From positions 124,001 through 188,000 of the forward strand of contig JAHXIP010000005.1 of the NCBI GenBank assembly GCA_025655575.1: a DNA stretch of 64,000 nucleotides, in the 5' to 3' direction. The number at the start of each line of letters is the position of its first letter. Within the stretch, counting starts at the first letter, position 1. Below are positions 52,639 to 61,504 of the stretch, in pieces. Source of the DNA: Candidatus Thiodiazotropha sp. (ex Monitilora ramsayi). Lineage in GTDB: Bacteria; Pseudomonadota; Gammaproteobacteria; Chromatiales; Chromatiaceae. The notes below the pieces were generated by a model that saw nothing but the letters and a program-made list of their open reading frames with translations, searched no databases and was not told the origin of the DNA. The translations under genes and the position numbers were made by a program.

Positions 52639-53445
52639 ATGTCTCTATTGGATGATCTCAAAAAGGAAGCGGACGAACTCAAAGCAGCTGAGGGTGCCGA
52701 TGAAGCACAGACGCGGCTTGATACTTATTATCGTGAGAGGGTCAAGCCGGCCATGCTGGCAATTCTCCACTATCTCTCGGAGCTGACCGATCAGCTCAAG
52801 CTGGTTGATCCTGATGTGCGCCAGGATTATAGCCTGCCGGGATTCGGTCTGGTCAAGGGGCTACATCAGGATGACTACGTGGTGAATGCCGACAGCACGG
52901 AGAACACCAAGACCATTCGGCTCCGCTTCAGTTGTAAGGATGAGCGGGAGAGAGAGTTCTCTGTCAAACCAAAGTCGGAAGCGGATGAGACCCGGGATTT
53001 TCTTGAATCTCAAACTATGCGTTATGCCGAATGGCCAATCAGAGACCCCCAACAAGGTGTGATCGGTCTTAACTTCCAATTGACCGTCAAGGTGGATGTT
53101 AACTTCATCTTCAAGGCGGACATGGAGCAGGGAGCCATCAAGTTGTTAATCTCCAACTTTCACGATTTCAAGGTGGAAAAGAGCGTGGTGCAACCCGAGC
53201 GGATTGATGAAGCCTGGCTGGATAATCTGGGGAACTACCTGTTGCGCCGGAGACGGAATCTCTATGAGTTGGAGATCGATGACGGCGACAAAGCAGCCAT
53301 CCGTCAGCAGCTTGAGGCGGCTAAACGTCAACGTGAGGCCGAACTTGAAGCGGCAATTCAGCGGGAACGTGAGGAACAGGAGGAGGCGAAACGTAATTCC
53401 TTGCTTGGAAAGCTGAAATCCTTCGCCAGACCTGGAGAGCAGTGA
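52639..53445 (+). CDS. Conserved hypothetical protein
   Basis: A 268-residue soluble protein. A beta-rich core (~85-190, with IRLRFSCKDERER, RYAEWPIRD and VDVNFIFKADMEQGAIKLLI) lies between an N-terminal helix rich in Glu/Ala and a C-terminal coiled coil rich in Glu/Arg (QREAELEAAIQREREEQEEA). No transmembrane segment or signal peptide is seen. I do not recognise a family name or function. An isolated end of the miniature element follows it in the intergenic DNA. Confidence 0.75.
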   Translation: MSLLDDLKKEADELKAAEGADEAQTRLDTYYRERVKPAMLAILHYLSELTDQLKLVDPDVRQDYSLPGFGLVKGLHQDDYVVNADSTENTKTIRLRFSCKDEREREFSVKPKSEADETRDFLESQTMRYAEWPIRDPQQGVIGLNFQLTVKVDVNFIFKADMEQGAIKLLISNFHDFKVEKSVVQPERIDEAWLDNLGNYLLRRRRNLYELEIDDGDKAAIRQQLEAAKRQREAELEAAIQREREEQEEAKRNSLLGKLKSFARPGEQ

Positions 53446-53577
53446 AATTTGTTCCAGTCCGATCCCTAACCTCCTGCATCACGACTGTTTTTTGGAACTT
53501 GTCGGGCCGGATAGTCGACCCTAAGAGGTAAATCCGGAATTGCTTGACACTTTTTCAGGCACAACGGTGGCAATCAA

Positions 53578-53598
53578 ATCAGTGTTGACAGGCCCTAG
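53578..53598 (+). repeat. Isolated degenerate end of the 55.8-kb miniature element
   Basis: ATCAGTGTTGACAGGCCCTAG differs from the element's right terminus at two of 21 positions. About 20 bases upstream CTTTTTCAGGC also recurs inside the element (55908-55918). This looks like a decayed or deleted copy downstream of the hypothetical gene. Confidence 0.5.
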
Positions 53599-53711
53599 AC
53601 AACTTCTCTCCATTCTAGGGTTTCAAGTACACTGACCCCTTGGTCCTGTTTTATTGGGGGGAAACTCAGTGTGAACCTCCCCCTTTTGATGCTAAGAGTC
53701 TTTATTGAGTC

Positions 53712-55403
53712 TCAGGAACCACCTGAGAGACGCCAATAGCCGCCTACCTGACTTGCTGGAATGTCCGGCCCGACACTGCCTTTACCCCAGTAGTGATCAT
53801 TGTAGTTGGACAGATTACCGTTGCTGATAACCCCCATGGTCGCCCAGATAACCTGTGCAGGCTGATCATCAATTGACGCTTGAGCCCAGGCCTGGCGTAC
53901 TGTCATTGGGTTGTTCCTCAGCATATAGTTGGCAAATATCCCTCCATGCTGCGAGCTGTGATAGGAGACAGTGTCGAAACTGTTGATTTGGTGAAGACGA
54001 TCAAACGCAGATCCCCATCTTTCCCACCACCGATCGCCTCCTGATTCAGACGCCAGTACAAGACAAGTAAAGAGGCTGATCCACTCTACATTTCGATTTC
54101 CCCATAATGCATCGCTGTTTGATAAAAACGTATCATCATTCGAGCTACATCCGGAGAAACTGAACCCGCCTGGAGATCCATGCCCCTGCCAGTAGGCCAT
54201 ATCCACATCATCAACCCAATCCTGGTCATCGCCTGAAAAACTGGGGTCCTTCCAATCCTGTTCCCATGCGTTGGCATCCAGCCAGCTAAATTGAACCGCC
54301 ACGCCATCCAAGATCATTCGGTCATTGAAGCTTGCGATATTCGTTGCAGTATGGGGCAACCCTGAACAGGGTCCTGTTCCCTCGCTACCAACATCCCTGC
54401 GATTAAATGCTGCGTGAGCATCACGAATAATACCGAGATTAATATCGAAATCGAGCATCCCAAAAAGCTTGCTTCTGTATTTCTGCTCTGTCGGCTCAAT
54501 CTGAGTCGGTTTAGCATCTACAGCGGCGGGTACAAAATAGATCTGACTCGCCACACCTTCGGCATCCACTGCTTCGCATCGAATGCTCGGCGCTAGAATC
54601 TCGATTCGTTCTGACATTGGTGGAGCAAAATATGCGAGGCTAGGGGTGATATCCCGAGCAAGCGCTTTGTTGAACGTTGTTGTCCAGGTTGCGCAGCGGT
54701 TCCTGGCTTCATTCTCATCTACGACCAGAACCTTACCCGCCTCCTTTAGGCTTCTGAATGCATAACTCAGCTGGGTGACATTGCCGTCGCCCCCAAAAGC
54801 GGCTCGTATGTTAGCACCCGGGCCTTCGAGCGATACATCGTTCAATCTGAATTGCAGCGATACCGCTGTATCTATCGGCTGATCCGCAATGACCTTACCT
54901 TTGGATGAGACCGCCTCGAACCGGCTGTGACTGGTAAGCGGTACAGCCCCAGACGGCAATAATCTAGTTTCACTTAGAGCACCGGAAAACTTAGCCGTAG
55001 CGCTTTTTACATCTAATACTTTAATTTTCTCTATGGCCTGATAGTCGAAACCCTCATAGATAATCCCACCTTCATCCTCGCTGTCGCGGGGATACTCTGG
55101 TGCCTCCGCTTTCATAGGCAGCGATAGAAACGTATTGATATCGGAAAAATGGACGGCGCCATATTGATCCAGCTCTAGTGCTTTTATGTTAAGCGCTTTA
55201 GCTAACGCTTCTACCTGATCTTTGGATATTCCATGCTCGGTTACCTTGTAGATCGGCAGTGCTTCAGGAAAATCACTTTGCGCTTTCACCACCTTAGTTG
55301 TACTTGCCGTGCTGATATCTCTTGCTTCGGCCTGGACTATACCCATTGATGAAACAATGGGAACAAGTGCCGTCATCCCAATCCTTTTGAGTAACAAATT
55401 CAT
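53712..55403 (-). CDS. Secreted DUF6345-like protein with possible clan CD peptidase fold
   Basis: A 563-residue exported protein. ATG 55403 is set by a GGAGAT site and gives a signal peptide (MTALVPIVSSMGIVQAEA). Residues ~20-330 are an unrecognised, probably propeptide-like region. The C-terminal ~190 residues match DUF6345-type domains. A hydrophobic strand ends in VDMAYWQGHGSPGGF (His ~407) and a second in VEWISLFTCLVLASES (Cys ~446), the strand-His and strand-Cys arrangement of caspase/gingipain-like peptidases. SYHSSQHGGIFANYML follows. Cysteines elsewhere could form disulfides. Enzymatic activity is inference. Confidence 0.75.
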   Translation of the reverse strand: MNLLLKRIGMTALVPIVSSMGIVQAEARDISTASTTKVVKAQSDFPEALPIYKVTEHGISKDQVEALAKALNIKALELDQYGAVHFSDINTFLSLPMKAEAPEYPRDSEDEGGIIYEGFDYQAIEKIKVLDVKSATAKFSGALSETRLLPSGAVPLTSHSRFEAVSSKGKVIADQPIDTAVSLQFRLNDVSLEGPGANIRAAFGGDGNVTQLSYAFRSLKEAGKVLVVDENEARNRCATWTTTFNKALARDITPSLAYFAPPMSERIEILAPSIRCEAVDAEGVASQIYFVPAAVDAKPTQIEPTEQKYRSKLFGMLDFDINLGIIRDAHAAFNRRDVGSEGTGPCSGLPHTATNIASFNDRMILDGVAVQFSWLDANAWEQDWKDPSFSGDDQDWVDDVDMAYWQGHGSPGGFSFSGCSSNDDTFLSNSDALWGNRNVEWISLFTCLVLASESGGDRWWERWGSAFDRLHQINSFDTVSYHSSQHGGIFANYMLRNNPMTVRQAWAQASIDDQPAQVIWATMGVISNGNLSNYNDHYWGKGSVGPDIPASQVGGYWRLSGGS

Positions 55404-55791
55404 GCTGATCTCCATGTAAATAAATGAACGTTGCGTCAAACTATCCTGTCTGACGGTTACAATCATAAAGATCAACTCATACTGGTCAGTGTGTACTTTT
55501 TCGCCTCAGCGATGGTAATAATTCACAGCTTAGAGTGCAGAAAACCGCTAGAAAACTGGGACAGGTTTTATTTCAGTCGTGGTCGAAGGACCATCCACCA
55601 ACAACAGGACACAGGGTGACGTAGGATCAAATGGAAGTAATTGGGGACAGACCACGGTTTACTAATCGTATACTCGGTAATTATTTCCAGCACCATCTGT
55701 AGTGAATGTTGGTTTCCGGTGTCAGTCTGTTTCAGCGGAAGCAGCAACCATATTCTGTCTTGTAAGGGGCAGTTGTTTCCAATAACCTCTA
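55404..55791. other. Intergenic region upstream of the miniature element
   Basis: About 390 bases without a gene. The part nearest 55404 should hold the promoter of the DUF6345-like gene. At 55641-55660 TTGGGGACAGACCACGGTTT resembles the half-palindromes often found in REP-type intergenic repeats, but its complementary arm is missing, so it may be a remnant. Confidence 0.4.
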
Positions 55792-56062
55792 CTAGGGCCT
55801 GTTAACACTAATCCAATGCGCCCTGTTGCGCCTGAAAAAGCGCCAATCAAGGCACGAGGAGAGAAGTTTGGTTGTTCCAAATGAGCGACGAGCAACGCCG
55901 AGTGGCGCTTTTTCAGGCTCAACCCGAAGGGCTGGGGCTGTTTTTGCACCCAGCGGCGTTATCATTCGCTCATGTAGCCGGGCTACACCACGCTCATTCT
56001 GTCTTGCTGGGTACAAAAACAGCTCCAGCAGGGTGCATTGGATTAGTGTTAACAGGCCCTAG
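55792..56062. mobile_element. 271-bp miniature inverted-repeat element with two internal hairpins
   Basis: Terminal inverted repeats of 34 bases (55792-55825 and 56029-56062) have one mismatch. The outer 27 are perfect and begin CTAGGGCCTGTTAACACTAA. Inside are a perfect 15-bp stem (55830-55844 with 55904-55918) and a 21-bp stem with two mismatches (55934-55954 with 56006-56026). The whole thing could fold as a three-armed structure. It encodes no protein. It ends exactly at the ATG of the TtrS-like gene. Terminal CTAG or TA could be a target duplication. It fits a MITE mobilised by an absent transposase; the family is not identified. Confidence 0.8.
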
Positions 56063-58228
56063 ATGAAGCGCTCAAGGCTAGTTTTCAGGCATATCGGGCA
56101 GTTATTGCTCATCATGCTGCTGCTTCCCGTACTATCGCCATCTTGGGCCGACGAGGAGGTCCGAATCGGCGTACTGAGTCACCGGGGCGATGTGGTCACC
56201 CGCGCCATGTGGGGACCCACTGCCGACTATCTCTCAGCCATCATCCCAGGACACCGATTTACCATCCGGCCTTTGAAATTCGATGAAGTGAATCCCGTGG
56301 TCGATGCCGGTGAAGTGGATTTCGTGCTGGTCAATCCGGGTATCTACGTCAATCTGGAGGTGAAGTATCGTGTCTCGCGTATCGCCACTCTCTACAACCG
56401 ACGTAACGATGTGCCCTACAAGATCTTCGGTGGGGTGATTTTCACCCGCAAGGATCACCCTGAGATCAACACGCTGGAAGATCTGCGGGATCACAGTTTC
56501 ATGGCGGTCTACTCCACCTCTCTGGGTGGATTCCAGATGGCCATGCGTGAAATGCTTGATAGTGGTATCGATCCCTATCGGGATCTCAAATCCCTTGAGT
56601 TCGGTGGCATCCACGATCTGGTGGTGATGTCCGTTTTGCAGGGCAAGGTGGATGTGGGTACCGTGCGCACGGATATTTTGGAGCGTATGGCCTCTGCCGG
56701 CACGATTGATATCAATGATTTCCACATCATCAACCCGAGGCAGGAACCGGAGTTCCCTTTCGCCCTCAGTACCCGGCTCTATCCCGAGTGGCCCTTCAGT
56801 AAGGTGGCGCACACGGCGGACACCTTGGCGCAGCAGGTGGCGGTGGCGTTGTTGCAGATGCCCCACGACCATACGGCAGCGCTGGCGGGGAAGTATGCGG
56901 GCTGGACCATCCCACTCGATTATCAGCCGGTACACGATCTGTTTCTTGAGTTGAAGCTACCCCCCTATCAGAATCTCGGCAAGTTCACCCTCTCCGATGC
57001 CATCGATCGCTATCGCTATTGGCTCCTGGGCGGTCTGCTGGTGCTGCTGTTCATGCTCTTTATGACGTTCTGGGTGATGCGACTCAATCAGGAACTGCAC
57101 AAGGCCAAGAACCGGCTGGAGCAGCAACATGAACTGATTCTCGACTCTGTGGCCGATGGCATTTATGGGGTTGATCTGCGTGGGCGCTCGACCTTTTTCA
57201 ACAGAGCTGCGGAGCGCATCACGGGTTGGGCGGCCGATGAGGTCATTGGGTTCAATCAGCACGAAATCCTCCACCATACCCATGCCGACGGTTCTCCTCA
57301 TCGGGCTGATGAGTGTCCGGTCTATCAGACATTTCGTGACAGTCAGGCGAGGTATATCTCGGATGATGTCTTCTGGCGCAAGGACGGTAACAGCTTCCCC
57401 GTGGAGTACAGCAGTACCCCTATCTGGGATGAAAACGGAAAGACCGTGGGTAGCGTAGTGGTGTTTCGTGATACCACCCGGCGCAAGAAGGCGGAAGAGG
57501 ATTCGCGTCAGCATCAGGTGGAGCTTGCCCGTGTCGGGCGGCTCAGTACCTTGGGTGAGATGGCCTCAGGTATCGCCCATGAACTGAATCAGCCACTGAC
57601 AGCGATATCCACCAATGCCCAGGCGAGTATTCGCTTGCTGGAGTCCAATAGCTCAAATCTTGATGTGTGTATCGATGTGATGGAGCGCATCGCCGGTCAG
57701 GCGGATCGGGCGGGGGAGATCATTCGGCAACTGCGGCGGTTTGTCAGGAAGGAGCCCCTGGAACGTGCTGAGGTTAATATCAATAATTTGGTGAATGCGG
57801 TTGTGGTGTTAATCAGACCGGAGATCCGGCGTGCCAACGTTACCCTTGAACTTGATTTGGATAGGGATCTGCCAAGAATCTCGGTACAGCCGATACAGAT
57901 CGAACAGGTGATACTCAATCTGGCCCGGAATGCCATAGAGGCCTTGCAGGAGAATCAACAGGATGAGCGTAAGCTGAGCATCCACACCCGTCGGGTCGGT
58001 GAGCAGCGGATCGAAGTATGGGTCAGAGATAACGGACCAGGCATCAAGCCTGAAGTGGCCGACACGCTATTTGATCCCTTCGTTACCAGCAAATCCCAGG
58101 GTATGGGGCTTGGGCTCTCCATCAGTCACGGGATCATTGGCGCTCACGGTGGTAAACTGGTAGTCAATTCCGCCTATCAAGAAGGCGCAGAGTTCACCTT
58201 TTATCTACCCTTATTGGAGGCCAGCTGA
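56063..58228 (+). CDS. TtrS-like sensor histidine kinase with PhnD-type periplasmic domain
   Basis: A 721-residue membrane kinase. A signal/TM segment (LLLIMLLLPVLSPSWA) is followed by a periplasmic PhnD/phosphonate-binding-like domain (~30-310: EEVRIGVLSHRGDVVTRAMW, DFVLVNPGIYVNLE). Then come a TM helix (~316-338), a PAS domain (~355-475), and a HisKA domain with phosphorylatable His ~506 in GIAHELNQPLTA. The ATPase has NLARNAIEAL, RDNGPGI and GMGLGLSIS. This architecture is that of the tetrathionate sensor TtrS. It is coupled to the response regulator and lies before soxB, so a sulfur-oxyanion ligand is a good inference. A miniature element abuts its start. Confidence 0.9.
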   Translation: MKRSRLVFRHIGQLLLIMLLLPVLSPSWADEEVRIGVLSHRGDVVTRAMWGPTADYLSAIIPGHRFTIRPLKFDEVNPVVDAGEVDFVLVNPGIYVNLEVKYRVSRIATLYNRRNDVPYKIFGGVIFTRKDHPEINTLEDLRDHSFMAVYSTSLGGFQMAMREMLDSGIDPYRDLKSLEFGGIHDLVVMSVLQGKVDVGTVRTDILERMASAGTIDINDFHIINPRQEPEFPFALSTRLYPEWPFSKVAHTADTLAQQVAVALLQMPHDHTAALAGKYAGWTIPLDYQPVHDLFLELKLPPYQNLGKFTLSDAIDRYRYWLLGGLLVLLFMLFMTFWVMRLNQELHKAKNRLEQQHELILDSVADGIYGVDLRGRSTFFNRAAERITGWAADEVIGFNQHEILHHTHADGSPHRADECPVYQTFRDSQARYISDDVFWRKDGNSFPVEYSSTPIWDENGKTVGSVVVFRDTTRRKKAEEDSRQHQVELARVGRLSTLGEMASGIAHELNQPLTAISTNAQASIRLLESNSSNLDVCIDVMERIAGQADRAGEIIRQLRRFVRKEPLERAEVNINNLVNAVVVLIRPEIRRANVTLELDLDRDLPRISVQPIQIEQVILNLARNAIEALQENQQDERKLSIHTRRVGEQRIEVWVRDNGPGIKPEVADTLFDPFVTSKSQGMGLGLSISHGIIGAHGGKLVVNSAYQEGAEFTFYLPLLEAS

Positions 58229-58230
58229 GC

Positions 58231-58857
58231 ATGGACCAGACGACACCGACGGTCTTTGTCGTGGATGATGACGAAGAGGTGCGTAATGCACTGAAATTAC
58301 TGCTCGAGTCGGTTGGGTTGCCTGTGATCTGTTATGCCTCGGCACTCGACTATCTGGAAAAATTCGACGAACGTCTGCCGGGATGTCTGGTGGTGGATAT
58401 TCGTATGCCCGGCATGAGTGGTCTCGATATGCAGGAGAAGCTTGCTGAAAATCCGATCCACCCGCCGGTCATCATCATCACCGGCCACGGTGATGTGCCG
58501 ATGGCGGTTCGTGCCGTGCAGGCGGGGGCGGTGGACTTTATCGAAAAACCGTTTCGTGACCAGATCCTGCTCGACAGTGTGCATCGTGCCATCGAAATGG
58601 ATGCGGAGCGGCGGGGCGAGGCTTCGCGTCAGTCAGAGATCCACGAGCATCTCAGCCAGCTCACACCGAGAGAGCGCGAAGTGCTGGACCTGGTCATCGG
58701 TGGTATGCGCAATAAGAATATCTCGGAAAAGCTGGGTATCACGCTGTCTACCGTGGAGGCACATCGTTCCCGTGTGATGGAGAAGATGCAGGCGGATTCA
58801 CTCTCCCATCTTATGCGTATGATGCTTACCCTTGAACAGGATTATGGAAAACCATAA
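58231..58857 (+). CDS. FixJ/TtrR-type response regulator
   Basis: A 208-residue regulator with a receiver domain (acidic VVDDDEEVRNA, phosphoacceptor Asp56 in LVVDIRMPG, Thr84, Lys106 in FIEKPF) and a LuxR/FixJ helix-turn-helix (LTPREREVLDLVIGGMRNKN, LGITLSTVEAHRSRVMEKM). It starts two bases after the kinase stop and is its evident partner. The probable target is soxB or the promoter in the following 427 bases; not shown. Confidence 0.92.
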   Translation: MDQTTPTVFVVDDDEEVRNALKLLLESVGLPVICYASALDYLEKFDERLPGCLVVDIRMPGMSGLDMQEKLAENPIHPPVIIITGHGDVPMAVRAVQAGAVDFIEKPFRDQILLDSVHRAIEMDAERRGEASRQSEIHEHLSQLTPREREVLDLVIGGMRNKNISEKLGITLSTVEAHRSRVMEKMQADSLSHLMRMMLTLEQDYGKP

Positions 58858-59284
58858 TTTACTGTCCAGTATCTCGGAATTTTAAATCACAACAGTAGGT
58901 TACATAATACATCCTCCCCGATAGAAGCCCGGAGCAGGTGGTTGGGGATGACTTGTTGGCCTCTGTAATCGGTATCGAGGATGAGGCGCTGAACAGGGCC
59001 GGCTGGATGGTGGGAGAGGTAGTTGATTAAGACAGGCACCTTCCTGCAGTGCAGCCGGCCATTTTTTTCAGCGGTAGTGACTGGAGTCGGGATGAACGTG
59101 AAACACCTCGGCTAACAGGGTGATTCTACCTCCATCCACTTCTATACTGATGAGCCACGAGCGTCATTGGCAGGCATGAAGCCTGACGATAGGCAAACTG
59201 TATTCAGCACGTCAATAAACAACTGCATCTATAAGGCGTGCATTCAATAAGAAACTGCATCCATATACCGGAGGATGAGAGACA
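58858..59284. other. Intergenic region between the response regulator and soxB
   Basis: About 430 bases. A long-loop hairpin followed by T7 (58997-59068) may terminate the two-component operon. The remaining ~215 bases should contain the soxB promoter and are the natural place for a response-regulator site. No clear inverted repeat operator was found by eye. Confidence 0.5.
58997..59068 (+). terminator. Possible long-loop terminator after the response regulator
   Basis: GGCCGGCTG and CAGCCGGCC pair perfectly (nine bases) across a 46-base loop and are followed directly by ATTTTTTT. The strong GC stem with T-run is terminator-like; the long loop lowers confidence. Confidence 0.5.
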
Positions 59285-61060
59285 ATGAGTATTTCGCGAC
59301 GTGAATTTCTTCGTCTGATGGGGCTCGCCGGCGCGGCTGGTATGATGCCTGCATCAGTCTTTGCTGCAGCACGCCAGCCTGCCGATCTCTATGAGGTTCC
59401 CAAGTTCGGTAATGTTTCTCTGTTACACATAACCGATACCCACGCCCAGCTCAATCCGATCTATTTTCGCGAGCCCAATGTCAACCTGGGTCTCGACTAC
59501 GCCTTCAATAAAGCGCCCCATCTGGTGGGTGATAATCTGCTAAAACATTTTGCCATTGAATCGGGCGGCATCGAATCCCATGCTTTTACTTACCTCGATT
59601 TCGATAACGCCGCTGGTAAGTACGGTAAGGTTGGTGGTTTCTCACACTTGAAGACACTGGTGCAGCGTCTCCGTGATGACCGTGGTCCGGGTAACAGTCT
59701 GCTGCTCGACGGTGGCGATACCTGGCAGGGTTCAGGCACTGCCTACTGGACCCGTGGTAAAGATATGGTCGGTGCCTGCAATAAGCTGGGCGTCGATGTG
59801 ATGACCGGTCACTGGGAGTTTACCTATCTTGACGAAGAGGTGATCTCCAATGTGGCTGACTTCAAAGGGGACTTCGTGGCGCAGAATGTCATGGTGCGGG
59901 AAGAGGCCCTGTTCGATTACAAGTTTCCTGATTTCGATGGTTTTGATGAAGACAGCGGCAACGCCTTCAAGCCCTACGTGATGAAGAATGTGGGCGGCGC
60001 CCGGGTGGCGGTTATTGGTCAGGCCTTCCCCTACACGCCGATCGCCAATCCACAACGCTTTATTCCAGACTGGACCTTCGGTATTCAAGATGAGTTGATG
60101 CAGGGTGTGGTAGACACCGTGCGTGAAAACGAAAAGCCGGATGTGGTTGTGGTTCTCTCCCACAACGGTATGGACGTGGACTTGAAGATGGCATCACGGG
60201 TCTCCGGTATCGACGTGATCTTTGGTGGCCATACCCACGACGGCATGCCTGCGCCTACCGTTGTGAAGAATGCCGGCGGCAAGACGCTGGTCACCAACGC
60301 CGGTTCCAACGGTAAGTTCCTCGGTGTCATGGATCTTGATGTGAAGGGTGGCAAAGTACGTGATTTCCGCTACCGTCTGCTGCCGATATTCTCTAACCTG
60401 CTACCGGCAGACAAGGAGATGCAAAGCTATATCGATGGGGTACGTGCACCTTATCAGGACAAGCTCAATGAGGAGTTGGCAGTGGCCGAGGAGACCCTCT
60501 ATCGCCGTGGTAACTTTAACGGTACCTTCGATCAAGTGATCTGTGATGCTCTGACCACCGTCAACGATGCACAGATCTCTCTCTCACCCGGATTCCGCTG
60601 GGGCACCACTGTGCTGCCGGGCCAGAAGATCACCATGGATAACGTCATGGATCAGACCTGTATCACCTATCCCGAAACCTACCGCCGGGAGATGAAGGGC
60701 AGTGAGATCAAGGCCATCCTCGAGGATGTCTGTGACAATCTCTTCAACAAAGACCCCTACTACCAGCAGGGTGGCGACATGGTGCGAGTAGGCGGATTGG
60801 ACTACGTTTGTGAACCCGGTTCGAGCTTCGGCAAGCGTATTACCAACATGACGCTGGATGACGGTACCAAGATCGATGCCAACAAAAACTACGTCGTCTC
60901 TGGATGGGCGACTGTTGGTTCCAAAGCACCGGGAGAGCCAATCTGGGATACCGTGGCAACTTACCTGAGAGACCAGAAAACAGTGAAGATTAAAAAACTC
61001 AACACACCCAAGTTGGTTGGTGTGGATGACAATCCTGGGATTTCTGGCTATCAATCTTAA
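59285..61060 (+). CDS. soxB: Thiosulfohydrolase SoxB
   Basis: A 591-residue periplasmic enzyme that hydrolyses the sulfonate from SoxYZ-bound sulfur intermediates in thiosulfate oxidation. A Tat signal (SRREFLRLMG) starts the protein. The metal-site motifs of the 5'-nucleotidase-like family are present: HITDTHAQLNP, LLLDGGDTWQGSGT, TGHWEFTY, VLSHNGMDVD and FGGHTHDGMP. The C-terminal nucleotidase domain follows. AGGATGAGAGACA precedes the ATG. It stands alone, with no other sox gene before the window end, and a terminator follows. Confidence 0.95.
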   Translation: MSISRREFLRLMGLAGAAGMMPASVFAAARQPADLYEVPKFGNVSLLHITDTHAQLNPIYFREPNVNLGLDYAFNKAPHLVGDNLLKHFAIESGGIESHAFTYLDFDNAAGKYGKVGGFSHLKTLVQRLRDDRGPGNSLLLDGGDTWQGSGTAYWTRGKDMVGACNKLGVDVMTGHWEFTYLDEEVISNVADFKGDFVAQNVMVREEALFDYKFPDFDGFDEDSGNAFKPYVMKNVGGARVAVIGQAFPYTPIANPQRFIPDWTFGIQDELMQGVVDTVRENEKPDVVVVLSHNGMDVDLKMASRVSGIDVIFGGHTHDGMPAPTVVKNAGGKTLVTNAGSNGKFLGVMDLDVKGGKVRDFRYRLLPIFSNLLPADKEMQSYIDGVRAPYQDKLNEELAVAEETLYRRGNFNGTFDQVICDALTTVNDAQISLSPGFRWGTTVLPGQKITMDNVMDQTCITYPETYRREMKGSEIKAILEDVCDNLFNKDPYYQQGGDMVRVGGLDYVCEPGSSFGKRITNMTLDDGTKIDANKNYVVSGWATVGSKAPGEPIWDTVATYLRDQKTVKIKKLNTPKLVGVDDNPGISGYQS

Positions 61061-61504
61061 ATAGAAAATTGATACAAGATAATGAGAAGCACCCGAAAGG
61101 GTGCTTTTTTATTGCCTGTATAGAAAACGGGTTTCTATCAAACCCATGAAACACTAAATGGACGAACTGAAATGGGCAAATTGCTAACCAAATAACAATA
61201 TGGAAGTACAGATGATTTCTTCTGCTAATGACAGATGTCCATTTCTCACAAAAACTACTTTGTTTGGTCTACGCGGATGGTAAAATCAAAATGTAATCTG
61301 TAAAAATGTGAAGACGAACTGACAGATTGATAATTTAGTTTCGATGTCATCTGACAGTAACCGCTGCGGTTCAGGTGAGAGTGGACATAAAAAAGATTCA
61401 GATTCGACGCCCGCTACGTGACCAAAGCCGACATTTTCTGATAATGAAAATCACCGCCAGGGCGAAACCATAGCGGTGTTCCTCAGTTGCTCAAACTGCG
61501 AGTC
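61061..61504. other. Intergenic region after soxB
   Basis: About 440 bases. The soxB terminator lies at 61087-61112. No other gene, palindrome or RNA was recognised; several short AT-rich stretches could hold promoter elements, but none is convincing. Confidence 0.4.
61087..61112 (+). terminator. Rho-independent terminator of soxB
   Basis: AAGCACCC, a GAAA tetraloop and GGGTGCTT form a perfect eight-base stem followed by TTTTATT. It lies 26 bases after the soxB stop. Confidence 0.9.

Noticed and set aside
55641..55660. TTGGGGACAGACCACGGTTT as a REP
   Set aside because: Only one arm seen; recorded as a possible remnant in the intergenic entry but not called a repeat.
56234..56935. 233-codon minus-strand ORF
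   Set aside because: Antisense to the sensor kinase periplasmic domain.
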